In this document: in pieces, positions 48,252 through 59,700 of the stretch | Numbering within the stretch: the stretch's first letter is position 1 | How the letters are laid out: each line of letters starts with the position of its first letter | Assembly: GCA_964059195.1 (NCBI GenBank) | Contig: CAXKWD010000006.1 | Location: 7,308,530 to 7,372,529 of the forward strand | Reading direction: 5' to 3' | Length of the DNA stretch: 64,000 bases | Source of the DNA: Ectobius pallidus | Lineage: Eukaryota; Arthropoda; Insecta; Blattodea; Ectobiidae | Notes under the pieces: model-generated | Seen by the model: the letters and a program-made list of their open reading frames with translations, nothing else | The model's database searches: none | What the model was told of the DNA's origin: nothing | Position numbers and translations under genes: made by a program

Positions 48252-48865
48252 TAAACATGGTTCTATCGGAAACAAAAGACAAGAGAGGAAGTATCGGTAT
48301 ATACAACATAACGAACTGGACAATATTTATCCCCTAAAAAGAGCATTTCAGTATAAGTTCACCGAGACACCACTTGGTGAATGTGGGGAATTAGGAGATA
48401 GATAATATATTTTGGGGTGTGAAAAAATACGCATTCACAGTGAAGAGCATTACTTCAAAATCCCTTCCTTGGGAATACAATTGCCTACGAACAATAAACA
48501 CGTCCTAACATTTATTCAAGTAGCAGCTGTTAGAGCATTACTACGACTCATGTAAAATGAAATAGAAGGGAAAGTGCTGAATGGATTTTGAAACAAGCAA
48601 TAGTAATCAGTTGTTACAAAAGGGACGCAACACGGTGATCAACCCGGGTCGAATGAGCAGTGAATTCTGACGTCATCAACTTAGACAGCGACTCACATTG
48701 CCTTCACCAGTCTGAGCAAGATTATGACGCTTCATGCCGGTCTGTTGTAGCATTTACAATGGTGGTGCAGTACTGCAGTGGCTGTGTTCAGAATGCGTCG
48801 TCGTGTACTGACGAAATGCGCCAACATAGCAAATAATAATATTGAGATTGGCTAGCTTTCATGCA

Positions 48866-49105
48866 ATGCCTAGCATTAATTTAAAAAAAAAACTTCTTGC
48901 TATGTACCTTCTGATAAGGAGGAAAAGAAAGAACGAAGAACAAAAACATCAAAACAGACGTACACGTTGTTCGTGGATTCACCCTATATTCAGAGAACGT
49001 CAGTTGATTGGAGACTACCATACCTTGATAAAAAAAATTATCTTGACAGATACAGAGTCTTATTACAAGTATTTGCGAATGACACCGTCGCAATTCAATG
49101 ATGTT
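48866..49105 (+). pseudogene. Harbinger N-terminal piece, unit 7
   Basis: Identical coding part. Confidence 0.75.
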
Positions 49106-49177
49106 ACGTATAAGGAAAAAAAAAAAAAAAAAAAAAGAGAGAGAGATATATATGGAACTTTTTTGCAGATTTAGGTG

Positions 49178-50630
49178 ATGGAAAAGCAAAATGTAACTTC
49201 TTGTTCTAGACAGATTTCATACAAAGGCAACAGTACATTCAATCTTACTAGACATGTGTGCAATTTACAAGCTGTAGAACGTTTAACACCTGCCAGTCCT
49301 TCAGACGACAATGTAGATGACCCAATTGACACAGCGACTTCTACACCCAGTAATGAAGAATGCGCTACCACATCAGTATCTAAGCCTACAGATGTTCCAC
49401 AGCCGCATGCTAAGAGTCAAACCTCTATTGGGTCTTTTCTACATAGGCCAATTTCCAACAAGAGGAATCAAGAAATTGACTTCTTAATTTTGGAAACAAT
49501 TGTGGAAAATTATTTGCCCTTTCAGTTTGTAGAGAGGAGAGTTGGTTCATAAATTAAACAGCTCTTATCAATTGCCTACAAGAAAAACAATTGCCAACGT
49601 AATCTTTCACAAATGTACAACATGACCAAAGAAAGAGTAAAGAGGCAGTTGGAGTCTGCAACAATCACAACAGATGACTGGACCTCCACAAAAAACGAGT
49701 CCTACCTTTCAGTGACAGCTCACTATCTTCAGGGGGTGGAGTTAGTGTCGTGCCTGTTCGAGTGTTTTAAATATGATGCAAGACACACAGCACAGAACTT
49801 GGCTCAAGAACTGAAGAGTTACCACATTCCATGCTTTGCGCATAACTTGAATTTAATAGTTCAGAGTGATCTCCAGTGTGTCACTGACGTCACAGCAAAA
49901 ATAAAGTGGGTGGTGGAGTTTTTCAAACGCAGTGAAGCTGCCGCGAAGCTGGAATAATTCAGGAACAGTTGGCAGAACCTGTACTAAATCTTAAGCAAGA
50001 CGTTGTAACTCGATGAAACTCCACATATGATATGTTGCAGAGAGTTCTGGACGTACAGTGACCATTATTTCAACAATTGCACTAAACTACCCTGATTTCT
50101 CACAAATCCAAAACGATGATCTGGAAACAATCAAACAGATTTGTGAAGAGCTTAAAGTATTTAAGATGATGACAGAGGAGATAAGCAGTGAGAAGCAAGT
50201 GTCAGCTTCAAAAGTAATACTTCTTAGCCAGTCACTTAAACGATGATGTGGTCAGTCTGAGATTGTCAATGAAGTGCGGCAGATAGCTGAGAAGATGATG
50301 GAAGCCCTGAGCACCAGATTTAAAAAAACATCGAGGAAAATAGCATTAGACGCATGCTTCACGTCCCACGGTTTCGCGGACAAGAATTGCTTTGAAAAGT
50401 GTAAACAGGGATTGATTAGTTTTTGTGAAAAGCACCAGCCACTTGTGGTTTCAGAAGAAGAATCGATTGTGTGGGATGTTTTCAATGAAAAGGTGTCAAG
50501 TCTCGTTAAAAATCCACACCCAAAATCGGCTGCCATTATTGAGTTGTCCATACAGGAGAAAATTAATAGCCTCCATGGCAATCCAAATAACGAAAGGAAG
50601 GAACACTTAAGCTTCAGTGGCATTATCTAA
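49178..50630 (+). pseudogene. hAT transposase pseudogene, unit 7
   Basis: Same disabling changes; C-run of nine downstream. Confidence 0.85.
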
Positions 50631-51924
50631 CTCATTTCCATGCCCCCCCCCTCCCCGGCACTTACGCCTCTTGTACCAAAAGTCCTTAATTCATCACCAG
50701 CTCCACCACAACCACCTATGGCCTTTCAACGGCACAGCTTTTCCCCTCTTCAGCAGCCACAGTGTAACAAGAGAAGAAAACAAAACCAAATTGAGACAGT
50801 AAACCAGACTTCAAAGCAAGTTGTTAAACCGTTCTGGCTTCCACACTGGAAACCAAACACCCATCCTATTACCCCTATGAATTGTAATAACCAGGAGCGA
50901 CCTGCTTTAGTGGCTTCGTCCAATTCTACCAATTCTTCTTCCAATTTTCACTAGCTTTAGGTCCTGGTTTGGCATTTTTTATTTATTTCGATTTGAGATC
51001 ATTTGGTAGTTAAACTTCTATTTATAACATTTACGTAGATAGGATAGCGCTAAAAATGTAACAATACGTCTTTTCATAAGTTTAGGATACTTCAATTCTG
51101 TGAGCAACCTGGCGACATTAGATCTTTTTTAAAAATAACCTAACCTAATAAATTTCTTTATATCTTCTCATGTTTGGACAGTTATTTTTATTTTTTATTC
51201 TTTATTCTCGAATCCTCAAAGTGATTAAAATAATTATATCATTTAGGTAACTTAAGATGAGGTTTTAAACAAATCATTATGGATATCTAGTTTACATACT
51301 ACTACTCACTTATTAGTAAAACGATACATCTCTATTTTTAAAGAAGTCTTTTACTCTTATAAGCATAAGCGATGTATGTAGTATTTTAATACGAGTTATA
51401 TGGAAACGAATAGAGATATAGACATTATTATTATTATTAAATTCTCACCCCTTTCACGTCTAAGAAATATTTAGTTTTAAGAAAGAGGGTTGCGAGGCGA
51501 TGGGTTTACTTCCTGTTCCTCTACCCTCTCTCGGAAAATAAGCATATCAAAATTAGTATAGGTAATGAAACCCACGCTTGGAGGCCCCTTCATCTTACCT
51601 AGTGAGGGACCGTAGGGTACCAGATACGGATACCGATCCATTATAGTATCTGTCTTTATTACGAAGATTGCTCATGTTTCACATTTCAATTATGTTTCTC
51701 TCTTTTTTTTTATATGGAACAATAAGTGTCAAGTTTAAGGTTAGAGCGATCAGATAAAATTATCATATTTCTTTGTATTGTATCAATTAACGTGATGCAA
51801 ATTATCAATGTACTCTAACAACAAACTGTAAGATCTGTGTTATAAAGCCCAAATTATTTTGAAAATAATTAATTTAGATGAGAATGCAAGAAAATTAGTT
51901 TTTGTATGATTCAAACATTAAGAC

Positions 51925-51981
<57 letters not shown>

Positions 51982-52154
51982 GCAATGATAAAAAATTTAT
52001 AAATTCCGAATTAGAGTCTTTACAGAAAATTATGTTTTTAGAATAATGCAGGAAATGTTAGGTTCTACAAAAAAAAAATCGAATGTTGAGAACACTAGGA
52101 GGATTTTAACAGGTTATAATAAATATTACAATTTTTTTTTAATTTTATTTTTAG

Positions 52155-52216
52155 AAAATAAATCCTGTTATCGATCTAACACAGGAGGAAGCTGAAACCA
52201 GATGTCAGTCAGTAGA
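52155..52216 (+). CDS. Cassette exon A, unit 8
   Basis: Same SIM-like motif. The last exon base is A instead of G (52216), which would change the junction codon from Gly to Glu if spliced to exon B. The donor GTATGT is kept. Its partner exon B now lies 4.8 kb away, beyond the LINE. Confidence 0.5.
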
Positions 52217-52286
52217 GTATGTATCATGTAGACACACACACACACACACACACATATATATCCTACATATTATTATTATTATTATT

Positions 52287-52291
52287 ATTAC
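52287..52291. repeat. Probable 5-bp target duplication, left copy, of LINE
   Basis: ATTAC, repeated at 56985-56989. The left copy merges with the ATT microsatellite, so the exact length is uncertain. Confidence 0.6.
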
Positions 52292-52330
52292 TTACTATTA
52301 CTATTTCATTGACAGTGCTTCGATTTTTCA

Positions 52331-53647
52331 ATGGCGCCTAGTGCCGACCTATGCCCTTTGTGTAACAAGGGATTTCAAGGTAGGCAAAAACATTTATACT
52401 GTAGTGGGAACTGTAAGGCCCGCTTTCATTTAGTTTGTCTAAATATAACTGATATAGAGGCTACACTCTACCACAAGGATGGTGAGAGCACCTACGTTTG
52501 TGATAAGTGCACTCAATTAAGGAAAGCCCTCAGGAATGATGATACTCCTGTTAGATCTAGATCTAATTCAGTTCCTGATGAGAGTATATCTGCAGCTCAC
52601 ATTCACCCAGGGAGGTGTAACACCTTGGATAGCAAACTTGAAGCCATTATTGAGGCTAATAAATCTTCATCAGTAGCAGTGTCAGCTATTACTGAACTGC
52701 TGACAAAAATCCTCTCCGAGGTCTCTGACCTAAGAGAGGAAAACAAAAATCTACGGAAAGAGATCTATGGCCTCCGAGATCTCCTAAACGAATCTTCACC
52801 ACGAGTCCAACAAGGAGCTAGTTCAAGTGGTACCAATATTCCCCAGCAGCCTAGCAAGAAAGTTGCAAATATCATCCAACCGGCTAAATACTCTGAAGTG
52901 GTGGCTGCCATCAATAGAGAAACTACCTCTGCCAACAGTGGAAATCCTACCTATACCAGTAATGGTTCAGGTGGTGTTTCAGCTTCCTCAAGCCGCAGTG
53001 TCAAACTGCCAGTGCCCAATCGGGCCACTACAAGTGCCAGTTCCAGTGCCAGTGTGTCTAGTGCCATTAATTCTAATCTCGCAGTGCCCACTGCAGTCAG
53101 TGTCCCGGAATCCGATAGAGGTGACTCCAATGACGGCTTCACAGTTGTATCTAAAAAACCTAGGGTTAAGAAGGCCCCGCTAATAGGAGTTAGGAATTCT
53201 TCCTCACTACCAGTAGTTGCCAAACCAACTAGAGGTAAAGCCTTATTCGTGTCACGCTATGGTAACACTGTAAACGCGGAAGATATTGCAGAATCCTTAC
53301 GTACCCAGGTAAATCTCAAAACATTTGCAGTAACAAAGCTGAAAACTAAATTTAATTCTTATGCCAGTTTTCATATTTCTGTTTGTGAGGAAGATTTCCC
53401 TCTTATTAATAATGTAGATATCTGGCCTACAGGGGTGCTGTTTTTTCCATTCCGTGGCCGCCTACAAAAGGAACAAATCGCGCCCATCAGTCCTGACCCA
53501 GTTGTATGTAACCCTACAACGAAGTCGCAGGGTAAACCTCCTGAAAAAACTCCTGAAAAATCCAGTAGATCTTCCCCTAGGAAGATTATGGATACACTGC
53601 TAGCCAGAACATCTTCTAAAAGCAGCCTTGGAGGGGGCTCTCCTTAA
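52331..53647 (+). CDS. LINE ORF1 protein with PHD finger
   Basis: 438 aa. A PHD-type zinc finger in the order C8, C11, C24, C28, H33, C36, C57, C60 (C4-H-C3 spacing). A likely coiled coil at about residues 105-155 (VSDLREENKNLRKEIYGL) follows, then a long Ser/Thr-rich linker (160-270). The C-terminal region at about 295-385 (GKALFVSRYGNTVNAEDIAE, then KLKTKFNSYASFHISV, then WPTGVLFFPFRG) resembles the RRM-like domain of CR1/L2 ORF1 proteins. Expected role: binding element RNA and forming the particle; the PHD may contact histone tails. The start is the first ATG after a 39-base leader. It ends in TAA, one codon before another in-frame TAA and the ORF2 start. Confidence 0.9.
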   Translation: MAPSADLCPLCNKGFQGRQKHLYCSGNCKARFHLVCLNITDIEATLYHKDGESTYVCDKCTQLRKALRNDDTPVRSRSNSVPDESISAAHIHPGRCNTLDSKLEAIIEANKSSSVAVSAITELLTKILSEVSDLREENKNLRKEIYGLRDLLNESSPRVQQGASSSGTNIPQQPSKKVANIIQPAKYSEVVAAINRETTSANSGNPTYTSNGSGGVSASSSRSVKLPVPNRATTSASSSASVSSAINSNLAVPTAVSVPESDRGDSNDGFTVVSKKPRVKKAPLIGVRNSSSLPVVAKPTRGKALFVSRYGNTVNAEDIAESLRTQVNLKTFAVTKLKTKFNSYASFHISVCEEDFPLINNVDIWPTGVLFFPFRGRLQKEQIAPISPDPVVCNPTTKSQGKPPEKTPEKSSRSSPRKIMDTLLARTSSKSSLGGGSP

Positions 53648-53653
53648 CCCTAA

Positions 53654-56461
53654 ATGGCAAATAGTTGTGATCATATGGATCAGTCTATGTTTAGTAACAG
53701 CAATTTAGGCACTGAAATTTATTACCAAAATGTTCGTGGTTTAAGAACTAAATCCACGGACCTTTTCGACAATATTAACACAAATGAACCCATCATCATT
53801 TGTCTTACTGAAACATGGTTAAATGATGACCATTATGATCACAATTATTTTCCTGAAATATATCAGGTGTACAGATCTGACAGAAAATATACACTAGTTA
53901 GCCAAACTCGGGGAGGAGGGTCTTTAATTGCCATCAGCAACAGTGTCAGGCATAAACGTAGACCTGAATTAGAACAGACAGATGAATGTGTGTGGATTGA
54001 GTTAACTCTCAAAAATGCTCAGCCTATTTTAATTGGATGCCATTATTTTGCGCCCAATACGAGTATTGCTGCATTTCAGCAGTATTTTAATTTTCTCGAA
54101 AATAATTTAGATTGTAACAACTTTCAGGTCATTTTACTCGGTGATTTTAATATCCCTGGTTTCAATTGGCTGGCAGGTGTTGCACCTAACTTATATCACT
54201 ATCATAAAATTAAAGGTGAAATTGTACACCAAACATGCTCTTTCCTAAATTTGTCTCAAATCAATGACACTGTCCCTAGTAAAAATTTATTAGACTTAGT
54301 TTTTACAAGTCTGGATGAGATCACTGTATCAATACCGGATTATGCACTGGTGAATATTGATAACTATCATCCCCCTATTGTTATGAATTTAATTAGCCAA
54401 GTGAGTGAAGGTACTCAGTTCCCAACAGAAAGTTTATGCTATCACAAAGGTGACTATTATAAACTATACAACACATTGGCTTCATCTGACTGGTCCGCAG
54501 TGTATAATCAAAAATCACCTGACACTGCTGTTGAAAATCTTGCATATTTAGTTAGTGATGCAATTAATAAGTCAATCCCTAAAACATTTGCTGTTAAACC
54601 AAAATATCCGGCTTGGTTTTCAAGAGAGCTTAAATTATATATAAGGAAAAAGAAACATTATCATCGACTTTTTAAAAAACACTCGACTGATTTGTATTAT
54701 CAATGTTTTTCAGATTACCGAAGATTGGTAAAAGTAACTATTAAAACTGATAGGCAAAAATGGTACAAATCAATCGATCAAGATTTAAAGTCAAACCCTG
54801 CTAAATTTTGGAGTTATGTTTCGAAGTTACGAAATAAAAACGATCCCGTATTGCATGTTAAAATTAACAATACCATTGTTTCAGAACCATCAAAGCTAGT
54901 GAATATTTTCGCAGAGCATTTTCAGATTATAAATACGCCCACTAATGAAGTACCTGGGCCCTATGCTCAAACTGTCACATCTGAATGCCTACATGTTCCA
55001 ACTATCGTAGATTCCGATGTCTTGGTAGCTATTCGACACTTGAAACCATCTAAGAGTTCGGGACTCGACCAGATACCAAGCTTTATTGTTAAGGGGTGTG
55101 CCCCAATACTGACACCTGTACTTACATATGTGTATAACCTTTCGCTGGAAACAGAAACTTTTCCTTCAATTTGGAAAATTTCTGCTATCAGACCGGTACA
55201 CAAGAAAGGCAAAAGCAAAGAATTGACAAATTTTAGGCCCATAGCCATATTAAATACATTTTCAAAAATTTTTGAAACCATCATTCATAAACATATTTCA
55301 TTTTTCAGTAAAAATAAATTAAATGATTTCCAGCATGGTTTTACCAAGGACATGTCCACAGCAACCAATATTATCACTTTTCTCAATGACATACTTAAAG
55401 AAAATTGCTCACAATCGCAATCAGATGCCATATTTTTTGACCTGAGCAGAGCATTTGATGTAGTAAATCACGAACTTCTTGTTAAAAAATTGAGTAATTT
55501 AGGTCTACATAACAAGTATGTCAATTGGTTTTCAAGTTATTTAAGAAACAGATCTGCTCGAGTCAGAATATCTAACTATTTTTCAGAGCCTTTTTACATA
55601 CCAGATGGTGTACCCCAGGGGTCAGTGTTGGGTCCCTTCTTGTTCTTAGTTTTTATTAACGACATATCTAATATGCTAACATGTAAGAAAATAGCATACG
55701 CAGACGACCTATGTATATGGAATAAAATATCTACGGCTTCGGACTGCAAATTACTGCAAAGGAATATCGATTACATACACCAGTGGTGTAAATCAAATTT
55801 AATGATAATTAACACCAGTAAGACCCAGAGTATGATATTTAGTAGAAAAACTAACCAAATAATATACAATTATCGTCTTGGCCAAAACATAATAGCACGT
55901 TCAGAAAATATAAAATACCTTGGAGTTTATCTTGACTCAAAATTATATTTTCATGTCCATATTGACCATATTTTCACACAGGCTTTAAAAACTCTTGGAT
56001 TAGTTCGTTTAATTTCTCAAAATTTAAAAAGCATAGAGTCATTACTTACTCTTTACAAATTTTTAATTCGCAGTGGCTTAGAATATTGTAGTGTTGCTTA
56101 TAACAGCATTACAATATCTGACAGTAATAAGCTGGAACGAATACAAAGAAAATTTGTTTCCCTTATACGTAATAAGTTTAACAGAAATTTGGACTATGAT
56201 GATATACTTAAGTTATTAAATTTGGAAACATTATATAATAGGCGTGTTTCTGCAGATGCTAATTTCATAGCTAAAGTCTTTCGTGGGGAAATACATTGCA
56301 AATCAATTTTAGATAGCATAGGGCTATCTGTACCCCTTACACGAGGAACAAGAAATCGTACAATTTTTGCGGTTCAACAACCGTATGCAATCCCTGTCAA
56401 CAGAATGGCTATTGCTTGCAATGCCTTATTTAAAAATTCTGATATATTCCACAAGCAGTGA
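53654..56461 (+). CDS. LINE ORF2: endonuclease and reverse transcriptase
   Basis: 935 aa. The N-terminal APE-type endonuclease has QNVRGL (N26), LTETWL (E53), GDFN (D164, N166) and NYHPPIV (H239), and nicks target DNA. The reverse transcriptase spans roughly residues 490-740: NFRPIAILNTFSKIFE, then FFDLSRAFDVVNHELL, then VPQGSVLGP (from V653), then the catalytic YADD (682-685). The thumb and C-terminus run to the end, with no RNase H and no gag-type knuckle. All key residues are present and the frame is unbroken. It starts 6 bases after the ORF1 stop, in the same frame (TAA, CCC, TAA, ATG), suggesting translation by reinitiation. Confidence 0.94.
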   Translation: MANSCDHMDQSMFSNSNLGTEIYYQNVRGLRTKSTDLFDNINTNEPIIICLTETWLNDDHYDHNYFPEIYQVYRSDRKYTLVSQTRGGGSLIAISNSVRHKRRPELEQTDECVWIELTLKNAQPILIGCHYFAPNTSIAAFQQYFNFLENNLDCNNFQVILLGDFNIPGFNWLAGVAPNLYHYHKIKGEIVHQTCSFLNLSQINDTVPSKNLLDLVFTSLDEITVSIPDYALVNIDNYHPPIVMNLISQVSEGTQFPTESLCYHKGDYYKLYNTLASSDWSAVYNQKSPDTAVENLAYLVSDAINKSIPKTFAVKPKYPAWFSRELKLYIRKKKHYHRLFKKHSTDLYYQCFSDYRRLVKVTIKTDRQKWYKSIDQDLKSNPAKFWSYVSKLRNKNDPVLHVKINNTIVSEPSKLVNIFAEHFQIINTPTNEVPGPYAQTVTSECLHVPTIVDSDVLVAIRHLKPSKSSGLDQIPSFIVKGCAPILTPVLTYVYNLSLETETFPSIWKISAIRPVHKKGKSKELTNFRPIAILNTFSKIFETIIHKHISFFSKNKLNDFQHGFTKDMSTATNIITFLNDILKENCSQSQSDAIFFDLSRAFDVVNHELLVKKLSNLGLHNKYVNWFSSYLRNRSARVRISNYFSEPFYIPDGVPQGSVLGPFLFLVFINDISNMLTCKKIAYADDLCIWNKISTASDCKLLQRNIDYIHQWCKSNLMIINTSKTQSMIFSRKTNQIIYNYRLGQNIIARSENIKYLGVYLDSKLYFHVHIDHIFTQALKTLGLVRLISQNLKSIESLLTLYKFLIRSGLEYCSVAYNSITISDSNKLERIQRKFVSLIRNKFNRNLDYDDILKLLNLETLYNRRVSADANFIAKVFRGEIHCKSILDSIGLSVPLTRGTRNRTIFAVQQPYAIPVNRMAIACNALFKNSDIFHKQ

Positions 56462-56984
56462 TTATTATTATTATTTTTATTATTAATTGGTATTATTGTT
56501 ATTATTATTACTATTATTATTATTATTATATTCACACAAGACTGACAAGGGTTCATAACACAGTCATATGTTGCTAATAAGAAATGGCAAAATCATATAA
56601 TTACAAAATATGACCTGCTTTTCAAGTACAAACAAACTTTCTGTGTCTGCAATGAAATAACAACTCTTGAATGTGCTGACTATACAGTGTTCATGCCATT
56701 GACATAGCAGACTTATGCAAGCTAACCAGAAATGCTATGACCACACACTCAATTAGGTTAAAACTGCAGAATGACAGTCAGATCTTTAATTATGCATTAA
56801 TATGTAATTCCGGTTGTATATCACTAATAATATCAGTATCATTATCATACACATAATCATAAGCAACAATTCATCAATTCATCAATTCATCAATTCATCA
56901 TACATCATTAGAAGCCTACTGTCTAAAATTTGTAAAAATTGTTTGTAGCTTCTTTAAATAAATAATTGAATTGAATTGAATTGA
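56462..56984 (+). other. LINE 3' UTR and microsatellite tail
   Basis: Contains (ATT)n at about 56461-56530, four ATTCATCA-type repeats at about 56869-56900, AAATAAATAA just before the tail, and (ATTGA)n at 56964-56984. The tail repeat is what the reverse transcriptase would be expected to recognise in this LINE group. Confidence 0.75.
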
Positions 56985-56989
56985 ATTAC
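56985..56989. repeat. Probable 5-bp target duplication, right copy, of LINE
   Basis: ATTAC, continuing directly into CAACTTTAATATTTCAG of the unit. Confidence 0.6.
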
Positions 56990-57006
56990 CAACTTTAATA
57001 TTTCAG

Positions 57007-57295
57007 ATCTGAAGCATCGACTGTAAGAGTCCCTACGATGAATCAAGAACTTCTTGATTTTATTGAAGATATACGCCTGCGACCGTTTCAAACCCCTACC
57101 CCGCAGTTCCCTTGCAGTATGTCAAATTGCGAAGGAAGGGTTGTAGACATGCATTCTTCTATCTTCCACACCATTACATGTAATGGTCTGGTACACATTA
57201 CAAGGTGTATATACCCCACGACGCAATACCAATGTCTGTCGTGGGGTAGAGAATGTCATCGAAGCTGTGACGTTTTTCTAAGCAACGGTATCGAG
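57007..57295 (+). CDS. Cassette exon B, unit 8
   Basis: Coding sequence and splice sites unchanged. The acceptor ATATTTCAG lies only about 20 bases from the LINE tail, so the exon's branch-point region is now partly LINE sequence. Confidence 0.55.
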
Positions 57296-58294
57296 GTAAG
57301 CATTTTTTTTATTATTTTTTTTATTTTAAATGTTCATTCGTTTATCTTTATAAAACATATTTTCATTTCGTAATTTAAAATTTAAAGAAATTAGTAGTTA
57401 AGGAAAACAATAAATATATTTTAATGGGACTAAAATATAGGGTTACGTTATTTTAAGTCGTATAACGATCACGACTTGTAAAATATAAAAAACGATTAGT
57501 AATTATGTTAGCCTAATAACATTAATAATAATAATAATAATAGTAGTTTTTTTTTTCAACATCACCATAAGAATAAATACTTGGTCTTTCCAGTTACTAA
57601 TGATGTAGATTAGTAATCTAGACGCACCTGGGACCAAGAAGAAGTTTTATTAATTTGACAACAGTGTTTTTAACGTGTGCTTGTGCCTTCTATGTTATTT
57701 TATATTTTATAAAAGGCCCCAGATAAGTGAAACGACAAGGGTTCTAAGGTGGACAATCTCTCTATTTTAAAACTATTTTAACCCTGTCTGAAGATGAAAT
57801 TCATTAACACCAAGTAGCTTACACCAAACCAAAATAACCCAAGTCAATGTCCAGTCAGACTATATGAACTATTAGTTGCAAAACGCGCTGGTTATCCTGG
57901 ATTCCGGAACATTGTAACATTGTCGGAAATGAGTTTGTGGAGAAGCAAGCAAAAGAGGGAGACAAACTGGACATCCTAATACCTCCTTCACATTTTCTAT
58001 GAGATATGGTACAACAGGTCTGCAGTCAATGGGTTGAGTTATGACGGTCTCCTTAGCCATGCTACCTAAGGCATCCCTTGGAGATGCGGTGAAGGAGGCT
58101 GTGGGTTGGGTGTTAGTGTGTGATAAGGAAAACAAGGAAACAATGGTAAAACAAGAAAAAAAAATTGGCCTATGGATGGCAAAAAAAGTACTGTCAAGGA
58201 CATACATCCCCATACTGTGGAGTACAACCAAGTGATACCAAAACAAACATGGTTCTTTGATAAATTTCATTTTGTTCCTCTAGTGCTGATAATA

Positions 58295-58778
58295 CGTTTT
58301 TAATTATGAATAATTGTCCACCTTCAAGCACTAGTATTTTATATTGATATTGCAATAATAGGGTGCTGACGGAGAATTTCTAGACAGTTTTTTGTACCTT
58401 TTTTAACTATTGACGATAATTTTAATATTATGAAAAACAGTGTACACATTATATTCTTGTACATTTTTAACCACTGACAATACACCTGATTAATTTTTAA
58501 TATTGTGACTGTTGGTAGAAGAATACTTTTGTATATTGATTTTAACCTGACGTTTCTTCTTCAACATATGCCTAAGAAATTTTATTGTGTATAGGCTATG
58601 TCAAAAAAAAAATATATATATATATAATATAATATAAGATATTGTAATAAAATAAAATTAAAATAAAATAAACAGGTACAAAAAACTATCTAGAAATTCT
58701 CCGTCAGCACCCTATTATTGCAATATCAATATAAAATACTAGTGCTTGAAGGTGGAAAATAATTCATAATTAAAAACG
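58295..58778. mobile_element. 104-bp-TIR MITE, unit 8
   Basis: Same ends; flanking TA present; the internal A/AT tract is a few bases shorter. Confidence 0.85.
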
Positions 58779-59392
58779 TAAACATGGTTCTATCGGAAAC
58801 AAAAGACAAGAGAGGAAGTATCGGTATATACAACATAACGAACTGGACAATATTTATCCCCTAAAAAGAGCATTTCAGTATAAGTTCACCGAGACACCAC
58901 TTGGTGAATGTGGGGAATTAGGAGATAGATAATATATTTTGGGGTGTGAAAAAATACGCATTCACAGTGAAGAGCATTACTTCAAAATCCCTTCCTTGGG
59001 AATACAATTGCCTACGAACAATAAACACGTCCTAACATTTATTCAAGTAGCAGCTGTTAGAGCATTACTACGACTCATGTAAAATGAAATAGAAGGGAAA
59101 GTGCTGAATGGATTTTGAAACAAGCAATAGTAATCAGTTGTTACAAAAGGGACGCAACACGGTGATCAACCCGGGTCGAATGAGCAGTGAATTCTGACGT
59201 CATCAACTTAGACAGCGACTCACATTGCCTTCACCAGTCTGAGCAAGATTATGACGCTTCATGCCGGTCTGTTGTAGCATTTACAATGGTGGTGCAGTAC
59301 TGCAGTGGCTGTGTTCAGAATGCGTCGTCGTGTACTGACGAAATGCGCCAACATAGCAAATAATAATATTGAGATTGGCTAGCTTTCATGCA

Positions 59393-59632
59393 ATGCCTAG
59401 CATTAATTTAAAAAAAAAACTTCTTGCTATGTACCTTCTGATAAGGAGGAAAAGAAAGAACGAAGAACAAAAACATCAAAACAGACGTACACGTTGTTCG
59501 TGGATTCACCCTATATTCAGAGAACGTCAGTTGATTGGAGACTACCATACCTTGATAAAAAAAATTATCTTGACAGATACAGAGTCTTATTACAAGTATT
59601 TGCGAATGACACCGTCGCAATTCAATGATGTT
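59393..59632 (+). pseudogene. Harbinger N-terminal piece, unit 8
   Basis: Identical coding part; A-run 19. Confidence 0.75.
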
Positions 59633-59700
59633 ACGTATAAGGAAAAAAAAAAAAAAAAAAAGAGAGAGATATATATGGAACTTTTTTGCAGATTTAGGTG

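Larger units (their letters stand above)
45514..51307 (+). repeat. Tandem array unit 7 (5794 bp)
   Basis: T-tract 10, C-run 9, one T lost at the start of the (TAA)n tract near 46985. The RNase H relic is at 47363-47473. Confidence 0.97.
52292..56984 (+). mobile_element. Full-length-looking CR1/L2-group LINE with two intact ORFs
   Basis: 4.69 kb inserted in the intron of the unit 8 cassette, in the same orientation. Order: 39-base 5' leader, ORF1 (PHD finger), ORF2 (endonuclease and reverse transcriptase, no RNase H), a 3' UTR with ATT and ATTCATCA repeats, and a tail of (ATTGA)n repeats (56964-56984) rather than poly(A). Endonuclease plus reverse transcriptase without RNase H, a PHD-containing ORF1 and a microsatellite tail fit the CR1/L2/Daphne side of the LINE tree; the exact clade needs a tree. 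Both frames are open, so it may be recent or active. Confidence 0.93.
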
